Part shown: piece by piece, positions 56,307 through 64,000 of the stretch | Numbering within the stretch: the stretch's first letter is position 1 | Layout of the letters: each line of letters begins with the position of its first letter | From: Rhodoplanes tepidamans | GTDB taxonomy: Bacteria; Pseudomonadota; Alphaproteobacteria; Rhizobiales; Xanthobacteraceae | Direction: 5' to 3' | Assembly: GCF_030813915.1 (NCBI RefSeq) | Contig: NZ_JAUSUJ010000002.1 | Coordinates: 248,001-312,000 of the forward strand | Length of the DNA: 64,000 nucleotides | Notes under the pieces: model-generated | The model's database searches: none | Seen by the model: the letters and a program-made list of their open reading frames with translations, nothing else | Told to the model about the DNA's origin: nothing | Translations under genes and position numbers: made by a program

Positions 56307-57404
56307 TCAGTCGAACAGCACCCGGTTCACGTGGCCCATCTTGCGGCCGGGGCGGACGATCGGCTTGCCGTAGAGGTGCACGGAGGCGCCCGGGACGGCG
56401 AGCCAGGTCTTGTGCTCGTCCACCTCGGCGCCGATCAGGTTGATCATCTCGGCGCGGCCGTGCCGCACCGGCACGGCGAGCGGCCAGCCCGCCACAGCCC
56501 GGATGTGCTGCTCGAACTGCGACACCGTGCAGCCATCCTGGGTCCAGTGGCCGGAATTGTGGACCCGCGGCGCGATCTCGTTGACCAGCACGCGGCCACC
56601 GCCGCCGGCATCACCGGCGACCCAGAACATCTCGACCGCCATCACGCCGACATAGCCGAACGCCTCGGCGATCCGCCCGGCGATTTTTCGCGCGGCCTCG
56701 GCGATCTCCGTCGGCACGGCGGCCGGGACGCGGGTCACCTTCAGGATGTGATCGCGATGCTCGTTCTCGCACAGGTCGAAGGCCTGGACGGTGCCGTCGA
56801 GGCCGCGGGCGACCACCACGGAGACCTCGCGCTCGAACGGCACGAAGGCCTCCAGGATCGCCGGCTGCCGTCCGATCTCGTCCCAGGCGATCCCGGGATC
56901 GTCGCCGGCCCGGATCGTCACCTGGCCCTTGCCGTCGTAGCCGAACCGGCGGGTCTTCAGCACCGCCGGCCGGCCGACCGCGGCCAGCGCCGCGTCGAGC
57001 CCGGCGCGGTCGTCGACCGCGGCGAACGGCGCCGTCTCGATGCCCAGCGCGGTGACGAAGGTCTTCTCCAGGAGGCGGTCCTGGGTGGTCGCCAGGATCT
57101 TCGGGTCGGGCAGCACCGGCTTGCGGGCCGACAGGAACGTCGCCGTCTCGGCCGGGACGTTCTCGAACTCGTAGGTGACGACGTCGACGTCGTTGGCGAA
57201 GCGGTCGAGCGCCTCCTTGTCGGTGTAGTCGGCCTCGGTCACGCGGCGGACCACGTCGAAGGCGCAGGACTGCGGGTCCGGGCACAGCACGTGGCATTTG
57301 AAGCCGAGGCGGGCGGCGGCGAGCGCCAGCATGCGGCCGAGCTGGCCGCCGCCGAGAATCCCGATGGTGGCGTCCGGGCCGAGCGGACGCGGGGCGACGA
57401 TCAC
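56307..57404 (-). CDS. purK: 5-(carboxyamino)imidazole ribonucleotide synthase
   Basis: 365 residues. ATP-grasp enzyme that carboxylates AIR to N5-CAIR in purine synthesis. [20 protein letters not shown] at the N-terminus, the ATP-grasp lid ([13 protein letters not shown]), and [12 protein letters not shown] near the end. The start is GTG 57404, overlapping the purE stop (GTGA at 57401-57404), so the two are translationally coupled. Confidence 0.96.
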   Translation of the reverse strand: MIVAPRPLGPDATIGILGGGQLGRMLALAAARLGFKCHVLCPDPQSCAFDVVRRVTEADYTDKEALDRFANDVDVVTYEFENVPAETATFLSARKPVLPDPKILATTQDRLLEKTFVTALGIETAPFAAVDDRAGLDAALAAVGRPAVLKTRRFGYDGKGQVTIRAGDDPGIAWDEIGRQPAILEAFVPFEREVSVVVARGLDGTVQAFDLCENEHRDHILKVTRVPAAVPTEIAEAARKIAGRIAEAFGYVGVMAVEMFWVAGDAGGGGRVLVNEIAPRVHNSGHWTQDGCTVSQFEQHIRAVAGWPLAVPVRHGRAEMINLIGAEVDEHKTWLAVPGASVHLYGKPIVRPGRKMGHVNRVLFD

Positions 57405-57898
57405 GCGGAGGCCTCCTCGGACGGCGCCTCGGCGACGCTCTCGGTCTGGCGGCGGCGCCAGTCCTCCAGGCGGGCGGCGAGGCCGTCGTCGCCGATCGCC
57501 AGGATGGCGGCGGCGAGCAGGGCCGCGTTGACGGCGCCGGCGCGGCCGATGGCGAGCGTGCCGACCGGCACGCCGGGCGGCATCTGGACGATCGAGTAGA
57601 GCGAATCGACCCCCGACAGCGCCTTGGATTCCACCGGCACGCCGAGCACCGGCAGCGGCGTCATGGCGGCCGTCATGCCGGGCAGGTGGGCGGCGCCGCC
57701 GGCGCCCGCGACGATCACCCGAAAGCCGGCCGCCTTGGCGCCCTTGGCGAAGGCGACCAGCCGGTCCGGGGTGCGGTGGGCCGAGACGATGCGGGTGACG
57801 TGGCCGACGCCGAGCGCCGTCAGGGTCTCGGCGGTGTGCCGCATGGTGGCCCAGTCGGACTGGCTGCCCATGATGATGGCCACCGGGGTCGCGGTCAT
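57401..57898 (-). CDS. purE: N5-carboxyaminoimidazole ribonucleotide mutase
   Basis: 165 residues. Converts N5-CAIR to CAIR, the step after Pur[13 protein letters not shown] is the PurE nucleotide-binding motif, followed by SAHRTPDRL and the conserved [14 protein letters not shown]. Upstream partner of purK. Confidence 0.97.
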   Translation of the reverse strand: MTATPVAIIMGSQSDWATMRHTAETLTALGVGHVTRIVSAHRTPDRLVAFAKGAKAAGFRVIVAGAGGAAHLPGMTAAMTPLPVLGVPVESKALSGVDSLYSIVQMPPGVPVGTLAIGRAGAVNAALLAAAILAIGDDGLAARLEDWRRRQTESVAEAPSEEASA

Positions 57899-58069
57899 GG
57901 CTCTCTCGGAACTGCGGGGCGCCGCGGCAGACGCGGCCCGGATGCGCGGTTCTATGGCCGGTGCGCCCGGCTGGCAAGCGAGCCGGCGGGGGCGGCGCCG
58001 GCCCCGGCGGGCTTCGGCCCGAGTCCCGAATCACGTAGATCCGGAGCATCACGGGGCGCGGCGACCGCG

Positions 58070-58816
58070 ATGCGGGGCAAGACGGCGGAACGGCAGACGC
58101 AGCAGGCCGCAGCGGGCCCGGGCAAGCCGTCGCGGGCGACCGCGGCGACCGCCGACGAGGCGTTCGCTTCGCCCGCATCGAAGCCCGACGCGCGGGCCCG
58201 CTCGCGGCCGGGGCAGCTCGCCTCGGAGGCCGACCGGCTGGAGGCGGGCGTCGTCCAGACGCTCGCCCGCGAGGTCGAGGCGCTGCGCGCCGCGCTCGCC
58301 GCCGCGCAGGTCCGGGTCGCCGAGCTCGAGGCCCGTGCCGACCACGATCCGCTGACCGGCCTGCTCAACCGCCGCGGCTTCGAGCGCGAGCTCGCCCGCG
58401 CCGCGGCGCATGTGCAGCGCTACGGCGGCCGGCTGGTGCTGATCTATCTCGATCTCGACGGCTTCAAGCCGGTCAACGACACCCACGGCCACGCCGCCGG
58501 CGACGCGGTGCTGCGCGCCGTGGCCGAGGTGCTGCGCGCCCATGTCCGCGCCTCCGACCTGGTCGCCCGGCTCGGCGGCGACGAGTTCGCCGTGCTCCTG
58601 TGGAATCTCGCCGACGCCGACGCCGACGCCAAGGCGGCGGCGCTGGAGGCGATGATCGCGGCGGTCCGGGTGCCGTGGGCCGAGGCCGAGATCGCGGTCG
58701 GCGCCTCGGCCGGGACGGCGCCCCTGACCGACCCGTCGGCCGCCGCCGAGGCGCTCGCCCGCGCGGACGCCGCCATGTATGCGCGAAAGCGCCGGCGCGG
58801 CAGGCGCGACCGCTGA
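58070..58816 (+). CDS. Diguanylate cyclase (GGDEF)
   Basis: 248 residues. Cyclic-di-GMP synthase with the catalytic GGDEF in RLGGDEFAVLL and an inhibitory I-site RASD exactly five residues before it. The N-terminal 80 residues contain a short coiled coil (LEAGVVQTLAREVEALRAALAAAQ) and no known sensor or membrane helix, so it is cytosolic. ATG 58070. Confidence 0.93.
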   Translation: MRGKTAERQTQQAAAGPGKPSRATAATADEAFASPASKPDARARSRPGQLASEADRLEAGVVQTLAREVEALRAALAAAQVRVAELEARADHDPLTGLLNRRGFERELARAAAHVQRYGGRLVLIYLDLDGFKPVNDTHGHAAGDAVLRAVAEVLRAHVRASDLVARLGGDEFAVLLWNLADADADAKAAALEAMIAAVRVPWAEAEIAVGASAGTAPLTDPSAAAEALARADAAMYARKRRRGRRDR

Positions 58817-58844
58817 CGCCGACGGCCCGTGGTGCTCGGGCGGG

Positions 58845-59048
58845 TCAGGCGATGATGTCGGGCGTGATCTGGTCTTCGATGAAGGAGATGCGGTCCTTCA
58901 GCCAGAGCTTGCGCTTCTTCAGCCGCTGGACCTGGAGAATGTCGGAACCCGGCGTGTCCTGCAGCACCGCGATCGCGACGTCGAGGTCGCGATGCTCCTG
59001 GCGCAGGCGCGCGAGCTGTCCCTTGAGGTCGGCTTCGTTCTCGTTCAT
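58845..59048 (-). CDS. DUF465 family protein, copy 1
   Basis: 67 residues from ATG 59048. Helical hairpin: LARLRQEHRDLDVAIAVLQ, then QRLKKRKLWLKDRISFIEDQI. DUF465 is a small conserved alphaproteobacterial family with no known activity. It sits divergently to a second copy at 59335. Confidence 0.9.
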   Translation of the reverse strand: MNENEADLKGQLARLRQEHRDLDVAIAVLQDTPGSDILQVQRLKKRKLWLKDRISFIEDQITPDIIA

Positions 59049-59334
59049 CGGACCGCGTTCGCCACCGGACCGTCTGGTCACGGGACCGTCAGGTCGCAGG
59101 ACCGCTGCACCGGCCGCGGTCCTGGCATGCCCGGGTCGAACGATCGCGGCCTCTGGCCGCATGTATCGCCCGGCGGCGGCGTTTTTTCAAGTTTCCCAAT
59201 GTGCGCTTCGGCGGTAGCGGCAACCATCACGAAACGGTGTCGTGCGCTGCACAAACGATCGCCGTCGACTCTAAAGTGTCATCGTGGCAGACTGTCATCG
59301 TCAGGCAGCAATCTGACATGAGGAGAATCGCCAC

Positions 59335-59511
59335 ATGGCCACGCTCTCGCTTGCTGAACTCGAACAACGGCACCGGATGCTGGAAGCGGAAATCTCTGAA
59401 GCCCTCCAGCATCCGTCAGTCGATGATCTCCAGCTCGTCGAGTTGAAGCGTCGGAAACTGCAGCTCAAGGATGCCATCGTTCGGATGAAGCACCAGAGCA
59501 GCGTACACTGA
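59335..59511 (+). CDS. DUF465 family protein, copy 2 (58 residues)
   Basis: 58 residues, so short that size cutoffs may miss it. ATG 59335 follows AGGAG at 59321. Shares the family core with copy 1: LEQRHRMLEAEI followed by LKRRKLQLKDAIVRM. A terminator follows. Two DUF465 genes head to head, with about 290 bases between them, look like an old duplication. Confidence 0.85.
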   Translation: MATLSLAELEQRHRMLEAEISEALQHPSVDDLQLVELKRRKLQLKDAIVRMKHQSSVH

Positions 59512-59551
59512 GGTTCAGTCGCAAGACATTATCGAGGTTTGTTTGGTAGAT

Positions 59552-59589
59552 CCGCCGGCTCTCGGGAACGAGGCCGGCGGTTCTGTTTT
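59552..59589 (+). terminator. Terminator after DUF465 copy 2
   Basis: CCGCCGGC (59552-59559), 13-base loop, GCCGGCGG (59573-59580), then TTCTGTTTT. A classical intrinsic terminator 40 bases after the stop of the 58-residue gene. Confidence 0.75.
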
Positions 59590-59661
59590 CGGGGGACGCG
59601 GTTCGTCTGCGCGGCGGTGCCGCGCTCTTCGTCACGTCCGGGTGACCGGCTCCCGGTCACG

Positions 59662-60303
59662 TCAGATCTTGCGCAGCTCGGCGGCGGCACGGGCCAGCAC
59701 CTCGACGATGCGGGCCTCCGCCTCGGCGTCGCCGCGGAACCGGTCGGCGGCGATGTCGCGCAGATTGTCGACCGCGGCATCGACCAGCCGCGAGACGCGG
59801 GGGCCGCGCTCGGTCTCGTCGCGCTCGGCCCGGCGGCGCCAGCGCTCCGCCTTCTCGCCGACCGCCGCCAGCCGCTCCAGCACGGCCTCGACCAGCGCCT
59901 TGTTCTCGGCCAGCGCGCCGCGGCCATCTTCGGTGATGGTGTACAGCTTCTTGCTGCCCTCGGTCTCGCCGGTCACCCAGCCGGCCTCCTCCAGCCAGGT
60001 CAGGGTCGGGTAGACGACGCCGGGGCTCGGCGCGTACCAGCCCGCGGTCTTCTCCTCCAGGACCTTGATGATCTCGTAGCCGTGCCGCGGCTGCTCGGCG
60101 ATCAGCGCCAGCGCCAGCAGGCGCAGGTCGCCCTGGGCCAGCATGCGGCCGACCCGGCCGAAGTCGCCACCCCCGAAGCCATGGTCCCGGCCGCCGCCGA
60201 AGCCCGGTCCGCCGCCGAAGCGGCCGCGGCCGCCGTGCCGGCCGGCCGCCCAGTGGCCGCCGTGGCCGTGATGATCGTGGTGATCGCAATGTGGTGCGTG
60301 CAT
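59662..60303 (-). CDS. PadR-family regulator with a His/Gly-rich N-terminus
   Basis: 213 residues from ATG 60303. The first 45 residues hold a dense His/Asp cluster (HAPHCDHHDHHGHGGHW) and a Gly/Phe/Arg-rich part, then the PadR winged helix (GDLRLLALALIAEQPRHGYEIIKVLEEK...SPGVVYPTLTWLEEAGWV). A metal or small-molecule input through the His cluster is plausible. A 14-bp inverted repeat lies immediately upstream (60315-60373). Confidence 0.88.
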   Translation of the reverse strand: MHAPHCDHHDHHGHGGHWAAGRHGGRGRFGGGPGFGGGRDHGFGGGDFGRVGRMLAQGDLRLLALALIAEQPRHGYEIIKVLEEKTAGWYAPSPGVVYPTLTWLEEAGWVTGETEGSKKLYTITEDGRGALAENKALVEAVLERLAAVGEKAERWRRRAERDETERGPRVSRLVDAAVDNLRDIAADRFRGDAEAEARIVEVLARAAAELRKI

Positions 60304-60314
60304 GGTGTTCTCCT

Positions 60315-60373
60315 GTCTTCGATATATCGCTAGATAGGGCATCGACAGACATAACGCAAGATATATCGAAGAC
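60315..60373. promoter_or_regulatory. Long inverted repeat at the padR promoter
   Basis: GTCTTCGATATATC (60315-60328) and GATATATCGAAGAC (60360-60373) are perfect 14-bp inverted copies with a 31-base spacer, the AT-richest sequence of the neighbourhood. They lie between padR and the divergent Bug receptor gene. The most likely role is PadR operators that control both genes. Confidence 0.7.
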
Positions 60374-60457
60374 GGTTGCCGTCTGGCCGGGACGCTTGCC
60401 GGCGGGCGATCCGACTGGTTTCCTCGCGGGGTGAGGAAACCAACAAGGAGAAGCGCA

Positions 60458-61507
60458 ATGCGCGCGGAGTTTTCGCGGCGCCGGGTTCTGGCGCTGGCGG
60501 CGGCGCTCGCCGTGCCGACGGCGGGCGGGGCGGCGGCCCAGGGCGGCGGCCAGCCCGCGGGCCAGTCCGCAGGGCCGCAGCCCGCAGGGCCGCAGCCCGC
60601 AGGGCCGCAATGGCCGACCCGGCCCGTCACCCTGATCGTCCCGTTCCCGGCCGGCGGCGGCAACGACGCCATGGCCCGGATCGTCGCCGACAAGCTCACC
60701 GGCGCGCTCGGCCAGCAGGTGCTGGTCGACAACCGGGGCGGGGGCGGCGGCAACATCGGGACGCGGGCGGTCGCGCGCGCGCAGCCCGACGGCTACACGC
60801 TGCTGCTCGGCCACACCGGGACGATGTCGGTCAATCCGAGCCTGTTCGCCGGCGCCGGCTACGACCCGCGCAAGGATTTTTCGCCGATCGGCCTGATGGC
60901 GACCATGCCGGTGGTGCTGCTGGCGCATCCGTCGTTCCCGGCCAGGACCGTCGCCGACGTGATCGCCGCCGCCAAGGCGGCGCCCGGCAGGATCAGCATC
61001 GGCACCTCGGCGGTCGGCACCGGCGGCTACATGACGGCCGAGCTGTTCAAGGCGAGTGCCGGGATCGACGTGACGCTGGTTCCCTACAAGGGGACCGGGC
61101 CGCTGATGAACGACCTGGTCGGCGGTCACGTGCCGGTCGCCTTCGGGGTGCTGGCGCCGGCGCTCGGCAACATCGAGGCGAAGACGCTGCGGGTGATCGC
61201 CGTGATGAGCCGCGAGCGCTTCCCGCTGCTGCCCGACGTGCCGACCGCCGACGAGTCCGGCCTGCCCGGCTTCGAGTCGGTGCTGCACTACGGCCTGCTG
61301 GCGCCGGCCGGCACGCCGCAGCCGATCGTCGCCCGCATCAACGCGGCGCTTCAGGCGCTGGTGAAGACCGAGGAGGTGGCGAAGCGCATCCGTGCCGAAG
61401 GCGGCGCCCCGCTCACCAGCACGCCCGAGGAATACGCCGCCGACATCGACCGCGAGGAAAAGAAGTGGAGCGCCCTGGTGCGGCGGCTGGGGCTGAAGGG
61501 GGATTGA
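60458..61507 (+). CDS. Bug/TctC-type tripartite tricarboxylate receptor
   Basis: 349 residues, ATG 60458 with AAGGAG upstream. Periplasmic binding receptor with a signal peptide (RRRVLALAAALAVPTAGGAAA) and then family motifs PTRPVTLIVPFPAGGGNDAMAR and VDNRGGGGGNIG. A Gly/Pro/Gln linker coded by 15-bp repeats (60569-60609) follows the signal. No TctA/TctB permease is near, which is common in this family. Confidence 0.9.
   Translation: MRAEFSRRRVLALAAALAVPTAGGAAAQGGGQPAGQSAGPQPAGPQPAGPQWPTRPVTLIVPFPAGGGNDAMARIVADKLTGALGQQVLVDNRGGGGGNIGTRAVARAQPDGYTLLLGHTGTMSVNPSLFAGAGYDPRKDFSPIGLMATMPVVLLAHPSFPARTVADVIAAAKAAPGRISIGTSAVGTGGYMTAELFKASAGIDVTLVPYKGTGPLMNDLVGGHVPVAFGVLAPALGNIEAKTLRVIAVMSRERFPLLPDVPTADESGLPGFESVLHYGLLAPAGTPQPIVARINAALQALVKTEEVAKRIRAEGGAPLTSTPEEYAADIDREEKKWSALVRRLGLKGD
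60569..60609. repeat. 15-bp tandem repeat in the Bug receptor gene
   Basis: GCAGGGCCGCAGCCC repeated: 60569-60583, 60584-60598 and a partial third unit 60599-60609. In frame, coding for AGPQP units in a flexible linker after the signal peptide. Copy number can vary without a frameshift. Confidence 0.85.
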
Positions 61508-61525
61508 TGGGCTGAGATGCGGTGC

Positions 61526-61664
61526 CTCGTGCCCCGGACAAGGCGCATCGGGCCAACGGCCTGATGCGCCGCAGAGCCGGGGCCCAGGGCGACGCGGCAA
61601 TCACCGCGTTTGCTCGCTCCTGGGTCCCGGGTCGCGGCGCTACGCGCCGCGCCCGGGACACGAG
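61526..61664. repeat. Dispersed repeat, family C copy 3
   Basis: Third copy of the element at 41692 and 52193: CTCGTGCCCCGG at the left and CCCGGGACACGAG at the right, with GATGCGCCGCAGAGCCGGGGCCCAGG inside. Between convergent genes. Confidence 0.85.
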
Positions 61665-61679
61665 ATCGTGCTGTCCTCT

Positions 61680-63308
61680 TCACGCCTCCCGCGCCATCTC
61701 GCGCAGCTTGTACTTCTGGATCTTGCCGGTCGAGGTCTTCGGGATCTCGGTGAACACCACGTGGCGCGGGCACTTGAAGTGGGCGAGGCGGTCGCGGCAC
61801 CAGGCGATCAGATCCTCGGGGCTGGCCGTCCGGCCCTCGCGCAGCTCGACGAAGGCGCACGGCGTCTCGCCCCACTTCTCGTCGGGCTTCGCCACCACGG
61901 CGACGGCGGCGACGGCCGGGTGCTTGTAGAGCGCGTCCTCGACCTCGATGGAGGAGATGTTCTCGCCGCCCGAGATGATGATGTCCTTGGCGCGGTCCTT
62001 GAGCTGGACGTAGCCGTCCGGATGCATCACGCCGAGATCGCCGGAGTGGAACCAGCCGCCCGCGAAGGCCTCGTCGGTCGCTCTCTTGTTCTTCAGATAG
62101 CCCTTCATCACCACGTTGCCGCGGAACATCACCTCGCCCATCGCGGTGCCGTCGGCCGGCAGATCCTCCATGGTGGCGGGGTCCTTCACGGCGAGCCCGT
62201 CGAGCCCGACATAGGGCACGCCCTGCCGCGCCTTCAGGGCGCCCCACCGGTCGACCGCGAGGGCGTCCCAGTCGCGGTGCCAGTCGTTGATCACCGACGG
62301 CCCGTAGGTCTCGGTGAGGCCGTAGAGATGGGTCACCTCGAAGCCGGCCTCCTTCATGGCGACCAGCACGGATTCGGGCGGCGGCGCCGCCGCCGTGAAG
62401 AACTGCACCGTGCCGGCGAGCGGCTTGCGCTCGGCGTCGGTGGCGTTGAGCAGCGTCGACATCACGATCGGCGCGCCGCACAGATGGGTGACGCCGTGCG
62501 CCGCCATCAGGTCGTACATCAGCGAGGCGCGCACCTGGCGCAGGCAGACATGGGTGCCGGCGACCACCGAGATCGACCACGGGAAGCACCAGCCGTTGCA
62601 GTGGAACATCGGCAGGGTCCACAGATAGACCGGATGCTTGCCCATCGCGCAGTTGACGACGTTGCCGACCGCCAGCAGCGAGGCGCCGCGGTGGTGATAG
62701 ACGACGCCCTTGGGATTGCCCGTCGTGCCCGAGGTGTAGTTCAGCGAGATCGCGTCCCACTCGTCGCCGGGATGCGCCCGCGCGAAGTCCTCGCTGCCTT
62801 CGGCGACGAAGTCCTCGTAGTCGAGCGCCCCGATGCGCTCGCCGGGGCCGGCGAACTCGGGATCGTCGTAGTCGACGACGAGCGGCTTCACCTTGGCCGC
62901 GTCGAGCGCCGGCTTCATCACGCGCGAGAACTCGCGGTCGACGATCACCACCCTGGCCTCGGCGTGGTCGAGCGAGAAGGCGATGATGGCGGCGTCGAGC
63001 CGGGTGTTGAGGGTGTTGAGCACGGCGCCGGTCATCGGCACCCCGTAGTGGCATTCGAGCATGGCGGGCGTGTTGGCGAGCATCACCGAGACGGTGTCGC
63101 CGCGGCCGATGCCGCGCTTCGCCAGCGCCGAAGCGAGCTTTTTTGCACGAATATGAAAATCACGATAAGTCCGGCGCAGCGGTCCGTGCACCACGGCGAG
63201 GTGGTCCGGATGCACGCGGGCCGCCCGCTCGAGGAACACGAGCGGGGTCAGCGGCTGGTGGTTGGCGGGATTGCGGGCGAGATCGGTGTCGTAGGCGTTC
63301 GAGGCCAT
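61680..63308 (-). CDS. Acyl-CoA synthetase (AMP-forming)
   Basis: 542 residues. Activates a fatty or aromatic acid to its CoA thioester with ATP. The AMP motif NYTSGTTGNPKGV, then GLTETYGP, the hinge SGDLGVMHPDGYVQLKDR, and the catalytic Lys region PKTSTGKIQKYKLR are complete. N-terminus MASNAYDTDLARNPANHQPL is typical of the medium-chain group. Acid substrate not determined. Confidence 0.93.
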   Translation of the reverse strand: MASNAYDTDLARNPANHQPLTPLVFLERAARVHPDHLAVVHGPLRRTYRDFHIRAKKLASALAKRGIGRGDTVSVMLANTPAMLECHYGVPMTGAVLNTLNTRLDAAIIAFSLDHAEARVVIVDREFSRVMKPALDAAKVKPLVVDYDDPEFAGPGERIGALDYEDFVAEGSEDFARAHPGDEWDAISLNYTSGTTGNPKGVVYHHRGASLLAVGNVVNCAMGKHPVYLWTLPMFHCNGWCFPWSISVVAGTHVCLRQVRASLMYDLMAAHGVTHLCGAPIVMSTLLNATDAERKPLAGTVQFFTAAAPPPESVLVAMKEAGFEVTHLYGLTETYGPSVINDWHRDWDALAVDRWGALKARQGVPYVGLDGLAVKDPATMEDLPADGTAMGEVMFRGNVVMKGYLKNKRATDEAFAGGWFHSGDLGVMHPDGYVQLKDRAKDIIISGGENISSIEVEDALYKHPAVAAVAVVAKPDEKWGETPCAFVELREGRTASPEDLIAWCRDRLAHFKCPRHVVFTEIPKTSTGKIQKYKLREMAREA

Positions 63309-63402
63309 TGGGCGGTTCTCTCCCTGGACGAGCCACTCCAGGGTAGCGGAGCCACCGCGGGCGTAAAGCCGCGTGCGGCGCCCTGCCGCTCGTCCTTTCG
63401 GG

Positions 63403-63900
63403 TCAGTCGCCGCGTTCGGGCAGCGCCGAACGGGCCGCCTCGGCGAGCGGCCAGGAGATGGCGAACACCTGGCCGTCCCAGGTCTCGACCGTGAGCCACA
63501 GGCCCTGGTCGCCCGTCACGGTCTCGGGAAACGGCACATGGGCGTGCAGGCGGGCCGGATTGCCGTGCAGAATGTCCTCGCCGGGCTGCTCGGGCGGCAC
63601 CGCGCCGACATGCAGGACGGCGGTGCGGATCCGGCCCCGGCCCCCGTCGCAGAAGCGCGCCGCGTAGTCCTTCACCCGGCCGCCGTCGTGGTCCGTCCGC
63701 GGAGGCGCCGTCGAGACCTCGGCGAGCGTCACGGTGAACGGCCCGACGGCGCGCTCCGGCAGCACCCGCGCGCCGAGCCCCGGCACCGGCTGGTCGGCCA
63801 GATAGACGGGCGTCAGCGCGAGCGGCGCCAGCAGGACGAGGCCGTTGAGATGATAGCGGCTCCGCCGCCAGAGTCGTCGCCACCGGCCGTCGCGCATCAT
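63403..63900 (-). CDS. Unknown single-pass membrane or secreted protein
   Basis: 165 residues from ATG 63900 (ATGATG; two Met codons). One N-terminal helix (YHLNGLVLLAPLALTPVYLA), then a beta-rich domain with no motif I know (ARLHAHVPFPETVTG...WDGQVFAISWPL). It starts two bases after the stop of the partial gene at the right edge, so the two are one unit. Confidence 0.6.
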   Translation of the reverse strand: MMRDGRWRRLWRRSRYHLNGLVLLAPLALTPVYLADQPVPGLGARVLPERAVGPFTVTLAEVSTAPPRTDHDGGRVKDYAARFCDGGRGRIRTAVLHVGAVPPEQPGEDILHGNPARLHAHVPFPETVTGDQGLWLTVETWDGQVFAISWPLAEAARSALPERGD

Positions 63901-63902
63901 CC

Positions 63903-64000
63903 TCACTCCGCCGGCTGCGGCGCATCCGCCGGCGCACCGCGAAACAGTGCCGCGGTCTCGCGGGCCGTGCGCGTCGTCCACACCTGGACGCCGCTCGCCA
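63903..64000 (-). CDS. Partial gene at the right edge
   Basis: The last 32 codons of a minus-strand gene: ...SGVQVWTTRTARETAALFR... then a Pro/Ala tail and a stop at 63903. The visible part does not allow identification; the Trp-rich membrane-exit-like end would fit a PepSY-type membrane protein, which is a guess. Confidence 0.45.
   Translation of the reverse strand, partial: ASGVQVWTTRTARETAALFRGAPADAPQPAE

Overview
The window is a 64 kb piece of chromosome from a very GC-rich alphaproteobacterium, most probably of the order Hyphomicrobiales (Rhizobiales). This rests on the ChvG/ChvI pair next to a short HprK, a mannose-type EIIA and HPr; DUF6111, DUF1285, DUF465 and DUF3551 proteins; an ECF41 sigma factor; and a PodJ/Sel1-type polar protein. 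The genus cannot be fixed from sequence alone. I saw no rRNA, tRNA, CRISPR array, integrase or transposase. Almost all of it is housekeeping or ordinary accessory gene content.

Layout. 1-1647: cytochrome bc1 genes (cytochrome b cut by the left edge, Rieske protein). 1970-5993: trmL, hemF, a RecF-like ATPase and a tandem CAP-domain protein. 6156-9025: a tightly overlapping minus-strand run of cca, DUF6111, a CoA-type NUDIX hydrolase and DUF1285. 9325-16448: a MoxR / DUF58 / BatA-DUF4159 / membrane GATase-like operon, probably a chaperone-assisted envelope system. 16750-24707: LeuA-like synthase, acetyltransferase, htpG, a decayed DUF4160 plus DUF2442 pair, a carboxymuconolactone decarboxylase-like protein with its ECF41 sigma factor (a textbook ECF41 promoter is visible), a small secreted protein with an in-frame 15-bp tandem repeat, and an MFS transporter.

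25302-27741 is the one clear acquired block. Its base composition is much lower in GC than its neighbours. It holds a C5-cytosine methyltransferase, an overlapping Vsr nicking endonuclease, and a third gene 5 bp downstream that I do not recognise. By position that gene is the candidate restriction enzyme, and it is the most likely undescribed component in the window. The block ends 14 bp from the 3' end of lepA.

27756-37811 (minus strand): lepA, a class II amidotransferase, ahcY (with an upstream 20-bp palindrome like SAH/methionine-regulator operators), a ParE-type toxin-antitoxin pair, HPr, EIIA-Man, HprK, ChvG and ChvI. This links a regulatory PTS to an acid/envelope two-component system. 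38031-43569: HugZ-like flavoprotein, TetR repressor with an AcrR-like operator, a lone MotB/OmpA protein, an esterase, and a TIGR02186 / TSUP pair. 43746-47249: a very long Sel1/PodJ-like protein. 47561-52134: thioesterase, cupin, amino-acid-type ABC binding protein, SufT/PaaD-like DUF59 protein, a biotinyl-like domain that lacks the modified lysine, and an acyl-CoA dehydrogenase.

52513-55414: three tandem DUF3551 secreted Cys-rich paralogs, an alpha/beta hydrolase and a TPR lipoprotein. 55614-64000: rpsU, purK-purE, a diguanylate cyclase, two divergent DUF465 genes, a PadR regulator facing a Bug-type receptor across a long inverted repeat, an acyl-CoA synthetase, and a partly visible pair of membrane or secreted proteins at the right edge. 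At least four families of intergenic palindromic repeats are scattered between genes.
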